Part shown: in pieces, positions 14,893 through 22,361 of the stretch
Layout: the number at the start of each line of letters is the position of its first letter
How positions within the stretch are numbered: position 1 is the first letter of the stretch
Assembly (NCBI GenBank): GCA_964466455.1
Contig: CAYXNL010000039.1
Coordinates: forward strand, 1-22,383
Length of the DNA: 22,383 nt
Origin: S010-25 sp964466455
Lineage (GTDB): Bacteria > Pseudomonadota > Gammaproteobacteria > SZUA-229
Reading direction: 5' to 3'
Notes under the pieces: generated by a model
Databases searched by the model: none
The model's input: the letters and a program-made list of their open reading frames with translations, nothing else
What the model was told of the DNA's origin: nothing
Made by a program: the position numbers and the translations under genes

Positions 14893-16088
14893 TTCGCTGT
14901 CTCGTGTTGTTCAGCGTCCAACAAATACAGGCTATGTCGGGCGATAATTTGTACTTCGTTAGTAGGAATAACATAAGCCTGCAAAGGGCTGTCGCTAGTG
15001 CTTATCTGTGACTGATTCTGCTGGTTGGCCGTTTCATCCAGCTTAAGCCCCAACCATTGGCAACGCTGACAAATAGCAGCACGTATCGGCGCTGAATGCT
15101 CACCAATACCACCGCTGAAAACCAGCACATCCAGTCCCTGTAAAACCGCCGCCAGTGAACCAATCGCTCGTACGGTATAGTGTACAAACTGTTCAATAGC
15201 TCTTTCTGCCGAAGGACTTTTGTCTGCCAGTAGCTCAGCCATATCACCAGTTCGACCCGATACCCCCAGCAAACCTGAGTGAAAATACAGCAGGTCGGAA
15301 ACCTCATCGGCCGACATACCCTGTGCTTGCAGATAGAGCACCACCGCCGGATCAATGGAGCCACACCGACTCCCCATAGGAAGTCCATCCAGTGGCGTAA
15401 AGGTCATGGTAGTAGCCTGACTACGGCGCTGCCACATAGCGCATAAACTGGCACCATGACCCAGATGAGCGACAATTACCCTGCCATCAGCCTGTGGAGT
15501 ATAATCTGGCAACACACTGGCAATATATTCATAGGACAGGCCGTGAAAACCATAACGGCGCACCTGCTCCAGTTCGGGGCGATCAGGCAGGGCAAAATGT
15601 TGCTCCACTTCGGCCCGACTATAATGAAAAGAGGTGTCAAAACAGGCGATTTGTATCATCTGTGGATGCGACTGCTGTAATACCTTAATCCCTGCCAGAC
15701 TGGCCGCCTGATGATTCGGCGCTAAAGGAATCAGGCTGTGTAAATAAACCATCACCTCATGGGTAATCACCACTGGCTGCTGGAACTTCTGTCCCCCATG
15801 AACCACCCGATGCGCCGCAGCAATAACTTCCATCGCCGGCGTCTGCGTTTTTAACCAGTGCAGGCAATAGGTGATGGCCTGCCGATGATTCTGTACATTA
15901 CCCGCCTGCGTGTCGATGATCTGTCCATGAGCATCCTTAATCTGCGATCGGGTTTTACCTCCAATGCCGGTAATATACCCCTGAAACAGCACCTGCAGGT
16001 AACTGTTCGCCGAGTACACAGCAAATTTCAGGCTCGATGAGCCACTGTTAATCACAAGCAGAACAGCGCTGGATGCTGTTTGTGGCAT
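14889..16088 (-). CDS. ackA: Acetate kinase
   Basis: Transfers phosphate between acetyl phosphate and ADP, giving acetate and ATP, or the reverse. The 399 residues are typical. NSGSSSLK (14-21) is the phosphate-binding signature, HRVVHGG and CFDTSFH line the active site, HLGHGAS is the second acetate-kinase motif, and VFSGGIGEHS is the adenosine-site motif. It is the first gene of ackA-xfp, with a 4-base overlap. No phosphotransacetylase is present in the window, which fits acetyl phosphate being supplied by Xfp. ATG 16088 was chosen because the family fold starts about ten residues later; its ribosome site is weak. Confidence 0.97.
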   Translation of the reverse strand: MPQTASSAVLLVINSGSSSLKFAVYSANSYLQVLFQGYITGIGGKTRSQIKDAHGQIIDTQAGNVQNHRQAITYCLHWLKTQTPAMEVIAAAHRVVHGGQKFQQPVVITHEVMVYLHSLIPLAPNHQAASLAGIKVLQQSHPQMIQIACFDTSFHYSRAEVEQHFALPDRPELEQVRRYGFHGLSYEYIASVLPDYTPQADGRVIVAHLGHGASLCAMWQRRSQATTMTFTPLDGLPMGSRCGSIDPAVVLYLQAQGMSADEVSDLLYFHSGLLGVSGRTGDMAELLADKSPSAERAIEQFVHYTVRAIGSLAAVLQGLDVLVFSGGIGEHSAPIRAAICQRCQWLGLKLDETANQQNQSQISTSDSPLQAYVIPTNEVQIIARHSLYLLDAEQHETAK

Positions 16089-16365
16089 ACGTCAGATCCT
16101 GGATATAAAGTTGGAGTTATCGGTTAAATTGTATCCAGATTCTTCCGGAACAGATGTAACGTAAGTGACAGTGCAGGAAAATTCCTGAATTATTGACGAT
16201 TTTCCATCTCAGAACAGATAAAAATATATGATAAAAATATTATACATAAGGGAACTCTTACAGAGCAAAACAGGTCAACAACGTGTGGTGTTGAGCCTGG
16301 AATAGTCATAAATTAGCCGTAATAACGTGAACATTAATAACTTTAACCCGAAGAGAGAACATATT
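16089..16365. promoter_or_regulatory. Divergent ackA / hemerythrin control region
   Basis: It holds a perfect dyad CAGGAA-AA-TTCCTG at 16174-16187. On the plus strand TTGACG (16193-16198), an 18-base spacer and GATAAA (16217-16222) form a plausible promoter for the hemerythrin operon. A 13-base near-duplicate GATAAAAATATAT / GATAAAAATATTA covers 16217-16242. No FNR or NsrR site was recognised. The dyad lies just before the -35 box, a natural operator position. Confidence 0.45.
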
Positions 16366-16809
16366 GTGATAAATATACAGGAACATTTAAAGGCAGATCA
16401 CCGCCGTTGTGATGGTTTTTTTGTTGAAGTTGAACAACTGGTTGCAGACGGAAACTGGTCACTGGCTGAAGAGAATTTCAGAACATTTCACCAGGCGATG
16501 GAACATCATTTTACGATGGAAGAAAAAGTACTCTTTCCTGATTTTGAAGAAGCCAGTGGCAGCACTGCAGGTCCATCGCAGATAATGCGAATGGAGCACC
16601 AGCAGATGCGGGAATTGCTAACCGATATGGTTCAGGCAACCGATGAGAAAGATGGTGACACCTTCCTCGGCACGGCAGAAACACTACTCATTCTCATGCA
16701 ACAGCACAATGCGAAGGAAGAACAAATTCTCTATCCCATGTGCGATAATTTATTAGGCTCCCAGTGTGACGATGTGCTGGCACGCATGGAAGCCATCGGA
16801 GAAGCCTGA
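16366..16809 (+). CDS. Hemerythrin HHE-domain protein
   Basis: Cytoplasmic four-helix protein expected to hold a di-iron centre that binds oxygen or nitric oxide or repairs iron centres. Ligand candidates are spaced as in the family: DHRRCD (H12), HQAMEHHFTMEEKVLFP (His pair and Glu), HQQMRELL and HNAKEEQILYP. The GTG at 16366 has GAGAG eight bases upstream and puts the first His at the usual distance from the N-terminus; another in-frame GTG at 16327 would give 160 residues but has no ribosome site. Its stop TGA touches the ATG of the next gene, so it heads a coupled operon with a DUF2249 protein and a membrane protein. Confidence 0.9.
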   Translation: MINIQEHLKADHRRCDGFFVEVEQLVADGNWSLAEENFRTFHQAMEHHFTMEEKVLFPDFEEASGSTAGPSQIMRMEHQQMRELLTDMVQATDEKDGDTFLGTAETLLILMQQHNAKEEQILYPMCDNLLGSQCDDVLARMEAIGEA

Positions 16810-17085
16810 ATGGGTCAGGAAAGATTACTGGATGTGAGTGATCTGGAAGCACCTGAACCTCTGGTTCATACTCTGAATGCAGCAGAAACACTAAAACCCG
16901 AAGAATACCTGTGTATGACGCACCGCCGCGATCCCTGTCTGTTACGTGGTAACCTTGACCAGCGCGGTTTCGGCTATGTAACACGAAACCGGAGAAATGG
17001 TTCCGTACAGACGTTTATCTGGCGTATCGACGATAGCGAAGCCGAAGCAGCGGCTCGCAATGCTGCTGAAAAAAATACTTTATGA
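16810..17085 (+). CDS. DUF2249 domain protein
   Basis: 91-residue soluble protein of the DUF2249 family, whose fold is related to TusA/SirA. The motif order LDVSDLEAPEPL (residues 7-18), LKPEEYLCMTHRRDP and RGFGYVTRN...FIWR matches the family. DUF2249 proteins are often found beside hemerythrin-like and nitrogen-oxide genes; their biochemical role is not settled. GGAGAAG lies about 7 bases before the ATG, inside the end of the hemerythrin gene. It overlaps the next gene by four bases (ATGA). The acidic C-terminus EAEAAARNAAEKNTL looks flexible. Confidence 0.85.
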   Translation: MGQERLLDVSDLEAPEPLVHTLNAAETLKPEEYLCMTHRRDPCLLRGNLDQRGFGYVTRNRRNGSVQTFIWRIDDSEAEAAARNAAEKNTL

Positions 17086-18365
17086 GCTACGCAGGCCTTT
17101 CTGTCGGGCAAAGCCCTCCTCTTGCCGTACCTATGCGCTTTTATCTGACGGCTCCTCTGTTTACCATGATTGCTGCTGCCATTCTGCTATGGCAGGGCCC
17201 TGATATAGTAGCCAGCCGCTGGACACCGTCATTGCTGGCGGTAACCCACTTCCTAACGCTGGGTTTTCTGTCCATGGCAATGTTTGGTTCGGTGCAACAG
17301 GTCCTTCCAGTTCTGATGGGCTCGCCTGTGCCGCGCCCACGGCTGGTTAGCGGCACGGTTCATGCATTGACAAGTATTGGAATTTTACTACTGTGTAGCG
17401 GTTTTCTGTTCGGTCAGACAATACTATTTCAGATAGCAATGATTTTTCTTGGTAGCGGAATCGGACTTTTTATCGTAGTGGTTAGCTACTGCCTGATTCG
17501 TGCGCAATCGGGTCATGCCACCGTCATCGCTACCACACTAGCTATTATCGCCCTTGCTATCACCGTAGGTCTGGGACTCTATCTTGCAGCAGGCTACGAC
17601 TGGGAGATGGCTCCTCATAGCGAGCTACTGACTAATCTACATCTAGCCTGGGGGTTGTTCGGCTGGGTAGCTTTATTAATTATCGGGGTTGCTTATCAGG
17701 TAATTCCTATGTTTCACATCACACCTGACTATCCTCGCCTCGTCACCCGTTGGCTGAGTAAACTGCTGTTTCTTGGCCTTGTTGTATGGACAATATCACC
17801 GATCATTACTCATAAGGTTTTATGGGCAGGGGGGCTGACCGGTATCTGTCTTGCCATCTTTGCCCTGGCAACGCTAAACCTGAAACGCCACCGTCGCCGC
17901 CGTTTACCGGATGTGACCCTGAACTACTGGCAGTTAGCCATGATAAGCCTGCTAGCTGCCATATTGTGCTGGATAGCAGAACTGATAGTCCCCGCGCTGA
18001 CAATACCGCCCGTCCTGCTGGGTGTATTATTAGTGGTGGGCTTCGCTATGTCGGCAGTGAGTGGCATGCTGCATAAAATTGCCCCCTTCATCGTCTGGCT
18101 ACAGCTAAATAATCAGAACCTGCTTCATGGCAACACGCGAAGAAAAATTCCAACCATGAAGCAGATCATTCCTGAAACACGAACACGCTGGCAGTTATAC
18201 CTGCAAACAATCGCGCTGATTCTACTTCTGGGTGCTACCGTATGGCCCAGACTGCTAATCTATCCCGCTGCGCTGGCTCTGTTTCTGTCCGCAGCCTTGC
18301 TGTGGTGGAATCTGGCATCGGCAACACGCCTTTATCTGAAATTAACACGTCCCGGAATAAATTAA
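17082..18365 (+). CDS. Polytopic membrane protein, NnrS / heme-copper oxidase-like
   Basis: 427 residues with roughly 11-12 membrane helices. Conserved-looking His residues lie at helix positions reminiscent of heme-copper oxidase subunit I and NnrS-type proteins: THFLTLGFLSMAMFG (H56), NLHLAWGLFGWVAL, VIPMFHITP and MLHKIAPF. I infer a possible heme- or NO-related membrane function, supported by the upstream hemerythrin and DUF2249 genes, but I cannot name the family with certainty. A basic loop (LKRHRRRRLP) separates the N- and C-terminal halves. It is translationally coupled to the DUF2249 gene (ATGA). Its stop codon lies in a 7-base-pair A+T-rich hairpin. Confidence 0.7.
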   Translation: MSYAGLSVGQSPPLAVPMRFYLTAPLFTMIAAAILLWQGPDIVASRWTPSLLAVTHFLTLGFLSMAMFGSVQQVLPVLMGSPVPRPRLVSGTVHALTSIGILLLCSGFLFGQTILFQIAMIFLGSGIGLFIVVVSYCLIRAQSGHATVIATTLAIIALAITVGLGLYLAAGYDWEMAPHSELLTNLHLAWGLFGWVALLIIGVAYQVIPMFHITPDYPRLVTRWLSKLLFLGLVVWTISPIITHKVLWAGGLTGICLAIFALATLNLKRHRRRRLPDVTLNYWQLAMISLLAAILCWIAELIVPALTIPPVLLGVLLVVGFAMSAVSGMLHKIAPFIVWLQLNNQNLLHGNTRRKIPTMKQIIPETRTRWQLYLQTIALILLLGATVWPRLLIYPAALALFLSAALLWWNLASATRLYLKLTRPGIN

Positions 18366-18379
18366 GGAACCATTAATTT
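18359..18379. terminator. A+T-rich hairpin over the operon's stop codon
   Basis: AAATTAA and TTAATTT are perfect complements around a 7-base loop. The stop codon TAA (18363-18365) is in the left arm. The stem is weak and is followed by only three T (part of the arm), so terminator activity is doubtful. Confidence 0.25.
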
Positions 18380-18396
18380 CATATACTAACAGGATG

Positions 18397-18428
18397 GATA
18401 AGTATCCTTTTCATCCGTTTCAGCAATA
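18397..18428. repeat. 32-base direct repeat, left copy
   Basis: It begins GATAAGTATCCTTTTCAT, then CCGTTTCAGCAATA. It matches 20020-20051 at 30 of 32 bases. Flanking bases allow GGATG (18392-18396) to pair with CATCC (18412-18416) in a hairpin. Confidence 0.9.
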
Positions 18429-18582
18429 TGTAATCTTTTCCCTACAGATGCTTACCTATAAACCCTACAGCTATCTTTCTTTTCCGGAGTTACACTCGCT
18501 CCGATATTGTTAGCACAGGAGAAAACTAAAACATTATACATAAGCCTGATTTCATACACATACGTTTAATGGAGAAAACAAC

Positions 18583-19272
18583 ATGTTATTAAATTCAAAA
18601 AAACGGGACATCTTCTTTATAGGGCTTGCCTGCATGCTTATCTCGCAACTTAGTTATGCCGTCTCGGTCACCCCCGGCTCGGGAGTTGCCCTGACTGGAA
18701 CCACTTTTTCAGCTAACCCTGATCTTGGTGGTGTTGTTATTCGTGATAAGATTATTCCTTTTCAGATCACAAATTCGTTGGGTACAGTTCTTTTAACCGG
18801 TAATGTCCAGGATCGCGTTGTCAGATCGGATAACACTGGTGACCTGATCTTTTCACCACGTCTGCGTGACCTGAATGACCCGAACCCGGCAGGCACATGG
18901 ATCAGTGGATTTTCAATGAATGGATTTAACGGTTTCACTACCGATGTTAACTACCGCACCGACGGGTTGGGTAATATCGGACCAAACGCTGTTACCCGTG
19001 ATACTACCGGTAATACGCTATTCTACCGCTATGACCCAAACCTGATTTTACCTCCGAATGAAGGTCTTTTTCTTTCTGTTTTAACCGATACAACGGGATT
19101 TGATCTTTCTGGCGCATTTACTATTTACGCTCAGAATGATTTCGGTGCCAGCGTGTTCAGTACAAGTCTGAAGGGTGTGTCCGCACCCAGCGCGGTTCCG
19201 CTGCCCGCTGCGATCTGGCTATTCGGATCAGGGCTCATTGGGCTATTAGGAATAAGTCGTCGTAAACAATAA
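18583..19272 (+). CDS. VPLPA-CTERM sorting-signal protein
   Basis: Exported protein with a C-terminal exosortase-type sorting signal. Residues 1-26 are a signal peptide (IFFIGLACMLISQLSYA). The C-terminus (205-229) is VPLPAAIWLFGSGLIGLLG followed by ISRRKQ: the VPLPA motif, a membrane helix and a basic tail, diagnostic of the VPLPA variant of PEP-CTERM proteins. The middle is rich in beta-prone, Asn/Thr/Gly segments without a known enzyme motif, so a surface or matrix protein is likely. GGAG lies 8 bases before the ATG. No exosortase is in the window. It lies between the 32-base direct repeats and is followed by two hairpins. Confidence 0.88.
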   Translation: MLLNSKKRDIFFIGLACMLISQLSYAVSVTPGSGVALTGTTFSANPDLGGVVIRDKIIPFQITNSLGTVLLTGNVQDRVVRSDNTGDLIFSPRLRDLNDPNPAGTWISGFSMNGFNGFTTDVNYRTDGLGNIGPNAVTRDTTGNTLFYRYDPNLILPPNEGLFLSVLTDTTGFDLSGAFTIYAQNDFGASVFSTSLKGVSAPSAVPLPAAIWLFGSGLIGLLGISRRKQ

Positions 19273-19286
19273 CAAATGTATAACCC

Positions 19287-19370
19287 GACAGGGAGAATTA
19301 CCCCTGTCAAAAAAGGAAGGGAATCAGATTTGAAAAATGCTATGTTCTTCTTTCGAATCTGATTCCCTTC
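19287..19370. terminator. Two successive stem-loops behind the VPLPA-CTERM gene
   Basis: The first is GACAGGG/CCCTGTC with an 8-base loop (19287-19308). The second is much stronger: a 15-base-pair perfect stem (19316-19330 with 19356-19370) that continues through one G-T pair and four more pairs, leaving a 15-base loop. A6 at 19309-19314 means that, on the minus strand, the large hairpin is followed by T6 and would be a good intrinsic terminator. On the plus strand no T-run follows. Confidence 0.6.
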
Positions 19371-19397
19371 AAGTTTCCTCGCTATAGACAATAAGAA

Positions 19398-19964
19398 ATG
19401 AAGAATCGAAACCATTTACTCACCGCAGCAAACCCCTGGCGATATCAAAACAGCAAAAAAATATATGGAAACCCCTGGTTTTCACTGCACGAAGATGCGG
19501 TTATTAACCCCGCTGGTGGTCTTTCACATTATGGAAAAATTCATTTTAAAAATCTGGCTATTGGCATTATCCCACTGGATGAAAATAACAATACCTGGTT
19601 GGTAGGGCAATACCGTTATGTTCCCGACTGTTATTCCTGGGAAATTCCTATGGGTGGTGGGCCGTTGCATATCAACCCACTGGATTCAGCCAGACGCGAA
19701 CTGAAAGAGGAAACCGGCTTAAGCGCTACCCACTGGCAGGAACTGATGAAGCTGCATACTTCTAATTCTGTAACCGATGAACGTGGGCTGGTTTATGTGG
19801 CTCGCGGACTCACTGAAGGGGAAACCGAATTTGAAGAAACGGAAGAATTACTGATCCAGAAACTGCCGTTAGAAGAAGCCATTGAACGAGTATTAAGTGG
19901 TGAGGTTACTGATGCAATTAGTGTGGCAGGATTGTTAAAACTGAAACTGAGCCTGAGCCTGTAA
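19398..19964 (+). CDS. Nudix hydrolase, ADP-ribose pyrophosphatase-like
   Basis: 188 residues. Nudix enzymes cleave nucleoside diphosphates linked to another group; WEIPMGGG followed by the Nudix box fits the ADP-ribose/sugar pyrophosphatase branch. The box runs from G86 to L108 with R100-E101 and E104-E105, so the metal-binding glutamates are present. The first Glu of the usual GX5E is replaced by I92, an uncommon change at a structural rather than metal-binding position. The start ATG 19398 has no strong ribosome site. The gene stands alone, between the hairpins and the right 32-base repeat, and is convergent with prfC. Confidence 0.88.
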   Translation: MKNRNHLLTAANPWRYQNSKKIYGNPWFSLHEDAVINPAGGLSHYGKIHFKNLAIGIIPLDENNNTWLVGQYRYVPDCYSWEIPMGGGPLHINPLDSARRELKEETGLSATHWQELMKLHTSNSVTDERGLVYVARGLTEGETEFEETEELLIQKLPLEEAIERVLSGEVTDAISVAGLLKLKLSLSL

Positions 19965-20019
19965 TCTCTTTCGGGGCGAGTTTACATGGAGGTCCATATA
20001 TTTACAGCGTGTATTGAAT

Positions 20020-20051
20020 GATAAGTATCCTTTTCATTCGTTTCAGTAATA
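20020..20051. repeat. 32-base direct repeat, right copy
   Basis: Same unit as at 18397-18428, with T for C at two positions. Here GAATG (20016-20020) can pair with CATTC (20035-20039). It lies in the gap between the convergent Nudix and prfC genes; a small palindrome ATGGA-GG-TCCAT precedes it near 19986-19997. Confidence 0.9.
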
Positions 20052-20087
20052 ACTTGAACTTGCGACAATATCAACTGGAAGTAGACA

Positions 20088-21683
20088 TTAGTAAATACCA
20101 TGCTCCCGTGTCGCCAGGAAATGGATATCCGGCCATTTTTCTATCGTCATATCCAGATTAACACGTGTTGGTGCGATATAAGCCAGATCACCAGCATGAT
20201 CGAGCGCAAGATTAGTTGACTGACGGTTTTTAAATTTAGTCAGCATTTTTTCATCTTCACATTCAACCCAGCGTGCTGTAGTCACGTTAACCGGTTCGAA
20301 ATCACAGTCCACACTATATTCATTCAACAATCTGTGTTGAACCACTTCAAATTGCAATACGCCCACCGCACCTAATATCAGGTCATTATTATTTAACGGG
20401 CGATACAGTTGAGACGCTCCCTCTTCACATAGTTGAGTCAGACCTTTTTGCAGGGCTTTCATCTTCAGCGGGTCTTTTAAGCGAGCGCGGCGAAATAATT
20501 CCGGGGCAAAATTAGGAATACCGGTAAAGGCCAGGTCTTCACCCTGAGTAAAGGTATCGCCAATACGCATGGTGCCATGATTATGCAGCCCGATAATATC
20601 ACCAGTAAAAGCTTCCTCTACCTGTTCACGATCAGCCGCCATAAAGGTAACGGCATCGGCCAGTTTTATTTCTTTACCCAGACGCACGTGTTTCACCTTC
20701 ATGCCTTTTTTATAGGTGCCTGAACAAATACGTACAAAAGCGATACGGTCACGATGGCCTGGGTCCATATTCGCCTGTATTTTAAACACAAAGCCGGTAA
20801 ATTTTTCTTCTTCCGGTTTAACCACACGGCTCTGTGTCTCCCGCGATTTTGGCGGTGGCGCAAAATCATTCAGTGCATTAAGTAATTCGGCAACGCCAAA
20901 GTTATTAATACCCGAACCAAAGAACACCGGGGTTAAATCACCTTTTTTATAAGCCGCCAGATCAAAGGCATGACTGGCACCTTTCACCAATTCGATTTCA
21001 TCACGTAGTTCTGCTGCCATGGTGCCGAGTATTTCATCTAACTGTGGATTATCCAGCCCTTCGACCCTGTCCCCCTGCTGTATTTTCCCACCATGGGTAG
21101 CACTGAAAAAATGAACGGTATCGGTCGCCAGATTAAATACCCCCCTAAAGTTCTTACCCATACCGATCGGCCAGGTGACGGGAGCACACTGAATATTCAG
21201 AATATCTTCTATTTCATCCAGTATATCAATTGGCTCACGCGCTTCACGATCCATCTTATTAACAAAGGTGATAATCGGCGTTGTACGTAAACGACACACA
21301 TCCATCAATTTAATAGTACGTTCCTCAACACCTTTGGCCGCATCAATGACCATCAGCGCGGAATCGACTGCGGTTAAAGTACGGTAGGTATCTTCTGAGA
21401 AATCTGCATGTCCCGGTGTATCCAGCAGATTAATAATACAATCTTCATGCACAAACTGCATTACCGAGGAGGTAACTGAAATGCCACGTTGCTTTTCCAG
21501 TTCCATCCAGTCGGAGGTAACATGACGGGCAGCCTTGCGACCTTTTACCGTGCCTGCCATCTGTATCGCACCGCTAAATAGCAACAGTTTTTCTGTCAGG
21601 GTGGTCTTACCTGCGTCCGGGTGTGAAATGATAGCAAACGTGCGCCTCCTATTGATTTCATTGATAAAATTACTTTCTGACAA
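20088..21683 (-). CDS. prfC: Peptide chain release factor 3
   Basis: Translational GTPase that removes RF1/RF2 from the ribosome after peptide release. The 531 residues match the family. G1 is SHPDAGKTT (20-28), the switch I region QRGISVTSS is 65-73, G3 DTPGH 88-92 and G4 NKMD 142-145; the RF3-specific domains follow, with FKNRQSTNLALD near the end. The start is TTG at 21683: GGAG lies eight bases upstream on the minus strand and the product begins exactly as other RF3 proteins do (MSESNFINEINRRRTFAIISH). No operon partner is visible. Confidence 0.98.
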   Translation of the reverse strand: MSESNFINEINRRRTFAIISHPDAGKTTLTEKLLLFSGAIQMAGTVKGRKAARHVTSDWMELEKQRGISVTSSVMQFVHEDCIINLLDTPGHADFSEDTYRTLTAVDSALMVIDAAKGVEERTIKLMDVCRLRTTPIITFVNKMDREAREPIDILDEIEDILNIQCAPVTWPIGMGKNFRGVFNLATDTVHFFSATHGGKIQQGDRVEGLDNPQLDEILGTMAAELRDEIELVKGASHAFDLAAYKKGDLTPVFFGSGINNFGVAELLNALNDFAPPPKSRETQSRVVKPEEEKFTGFVFKIQANMDPGHRDRIAFVRICSGTYKKGMKVKHVRLGKEIKLADAVTFMAADREQVEEAFTGDIIGLHNHGTMRIGDTFTQGEDLAFTGIPNFAPELFRRARLKDPLKMKALQKGLTQLCEEGASQLYRPLNNNDLILGAVGVLQFEVVQHRLLNEYSVDCDFEPVNVTTARWVECEDEKMLTKFKNRQSTNLALDHAGDLAYIAPTRVNLDMTIEKWPDIHFLATREHGIY

Positions 21684-21960
21684 ACGCTATTCTCCAAATA
21701 TGTAGACAGTTATGTGCGCACTTATAAATCTACTCATACCCAAGTGTGGGGCACTAAAAACCAGCCATTTTAGCCTTGAACAGGGTCTGATGTCAGGTAG
21801 AATTGAGATATAAAGCCAAAAATCAGTAAATTTGCATTACCCGCCCACGATCCAAATTCTGATCGAGTTTTCTTCATATCCCGTTAACCGGGTCGAGAAT
21901 GGAACCTGGGAGTCTGGAGGCGCGTCAACCCGGTCGATGCCAGTGAGACACAAAGCGTAG
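21684..21960. other. Non-coding stretch, probable mobile-element debris
   Basis: No gene is supported here. The part nearest prfC must carry its promoter, but I could not pick a convincing pair. A small CCCG/CGGG dyad around GTTAAC lies near 21882-21894. The stretch about 21750-21800, read on the minus strand, vaguely recalls the ends of IS21-type elements; this is an impression only. Confidence 0.3.
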
Positions 21961-22180
21961 GTCACTGCGCTCCACGCCGCTGATAATCACGATATCGGCC
22001 CATTGCTGGTGTGGCGGCTATCCCTGGACGGTTGTCCCGTTGGAACGACGTGACGAATATATGACCGCATTGGAAGAGGCCAGCGTTGGCCAAAATATCA
22101 GGTCCTTTGCTGATTTTCTGGCAGGACTGGTCAGTGCCGGACTGGAAGGGAAACCCGCTCCTGCACTGCCTTCTTCGTAG
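21961..22180 (+). pseudogene. Broken Fic-family protein C-terminus
   Basis: Two plus-strand frames each carry a Fic-like piece. Bases 21961-22014 read VTALHAADNHDIGPLLVW, like the end of one Fic protein, with a stop (TAG) directly upstream. From about 22013, one frame over, the sequence reads GGYPWTVVPLERRDEYM, then TALEEASVGQNIRSFADF and LAGLV, up to TAG 22178-22180; this matches the segment after the catalytic motif of AMP-transferring Fic proteins. The catalytic HPFxxGNGR motif is absent. It is a dead remnant, or fused remains of two genes. The assignment rests on recalled family patterns. Confidence 0.65.
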
Positions 22181-22278
22181 CGCTCCTGTGCATCTTCGAG
22201 GCTGTAGCCGAGATCGAGAAGAAAGAAGATTTGGGTGACTGCGGTTTCGTCGAAATCATCCAGATATTCGAACAGTTT
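22168..22278 (-). pseudogene. Unidentified coding-like fragment
   Basis: On the minus strand 37 codons read KLFEYLDDFDETAVTQIF, then FLLDLGYSLEDAQERYEEG. The acidic, helical, Leu-rich composition and intact heptad-like pattern look like part of a real small protein. Two stops in frame precede it and no start codon is present, so it is a fragment. I cannot name a family; small antirestriction or antitoxin proteins have similar composition, which is weak evidence. Confidence 0.35.
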
Positions 22279-22361
22279 TTATTAAAATACTCATTTTTTC
22301 TATTTTTCCTAAGCTTGTACAATCTGCATAAGCTTCTCATAGCTATTTACAACATCGTACT

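Noticed and set aside
21720..21810. Possible IS21-type element end
   Set aside because: The resemblance is from memory, with no multiple terminal repeats or transposase fragments visible.
22131..22340. Minus-strand ORF of 69 codons at the right edge
   Set aside because: It is out of frame with both the Fic remnant and the better-looking minus-strand fragment; its product is Ser/Lys-rich without a pattern.
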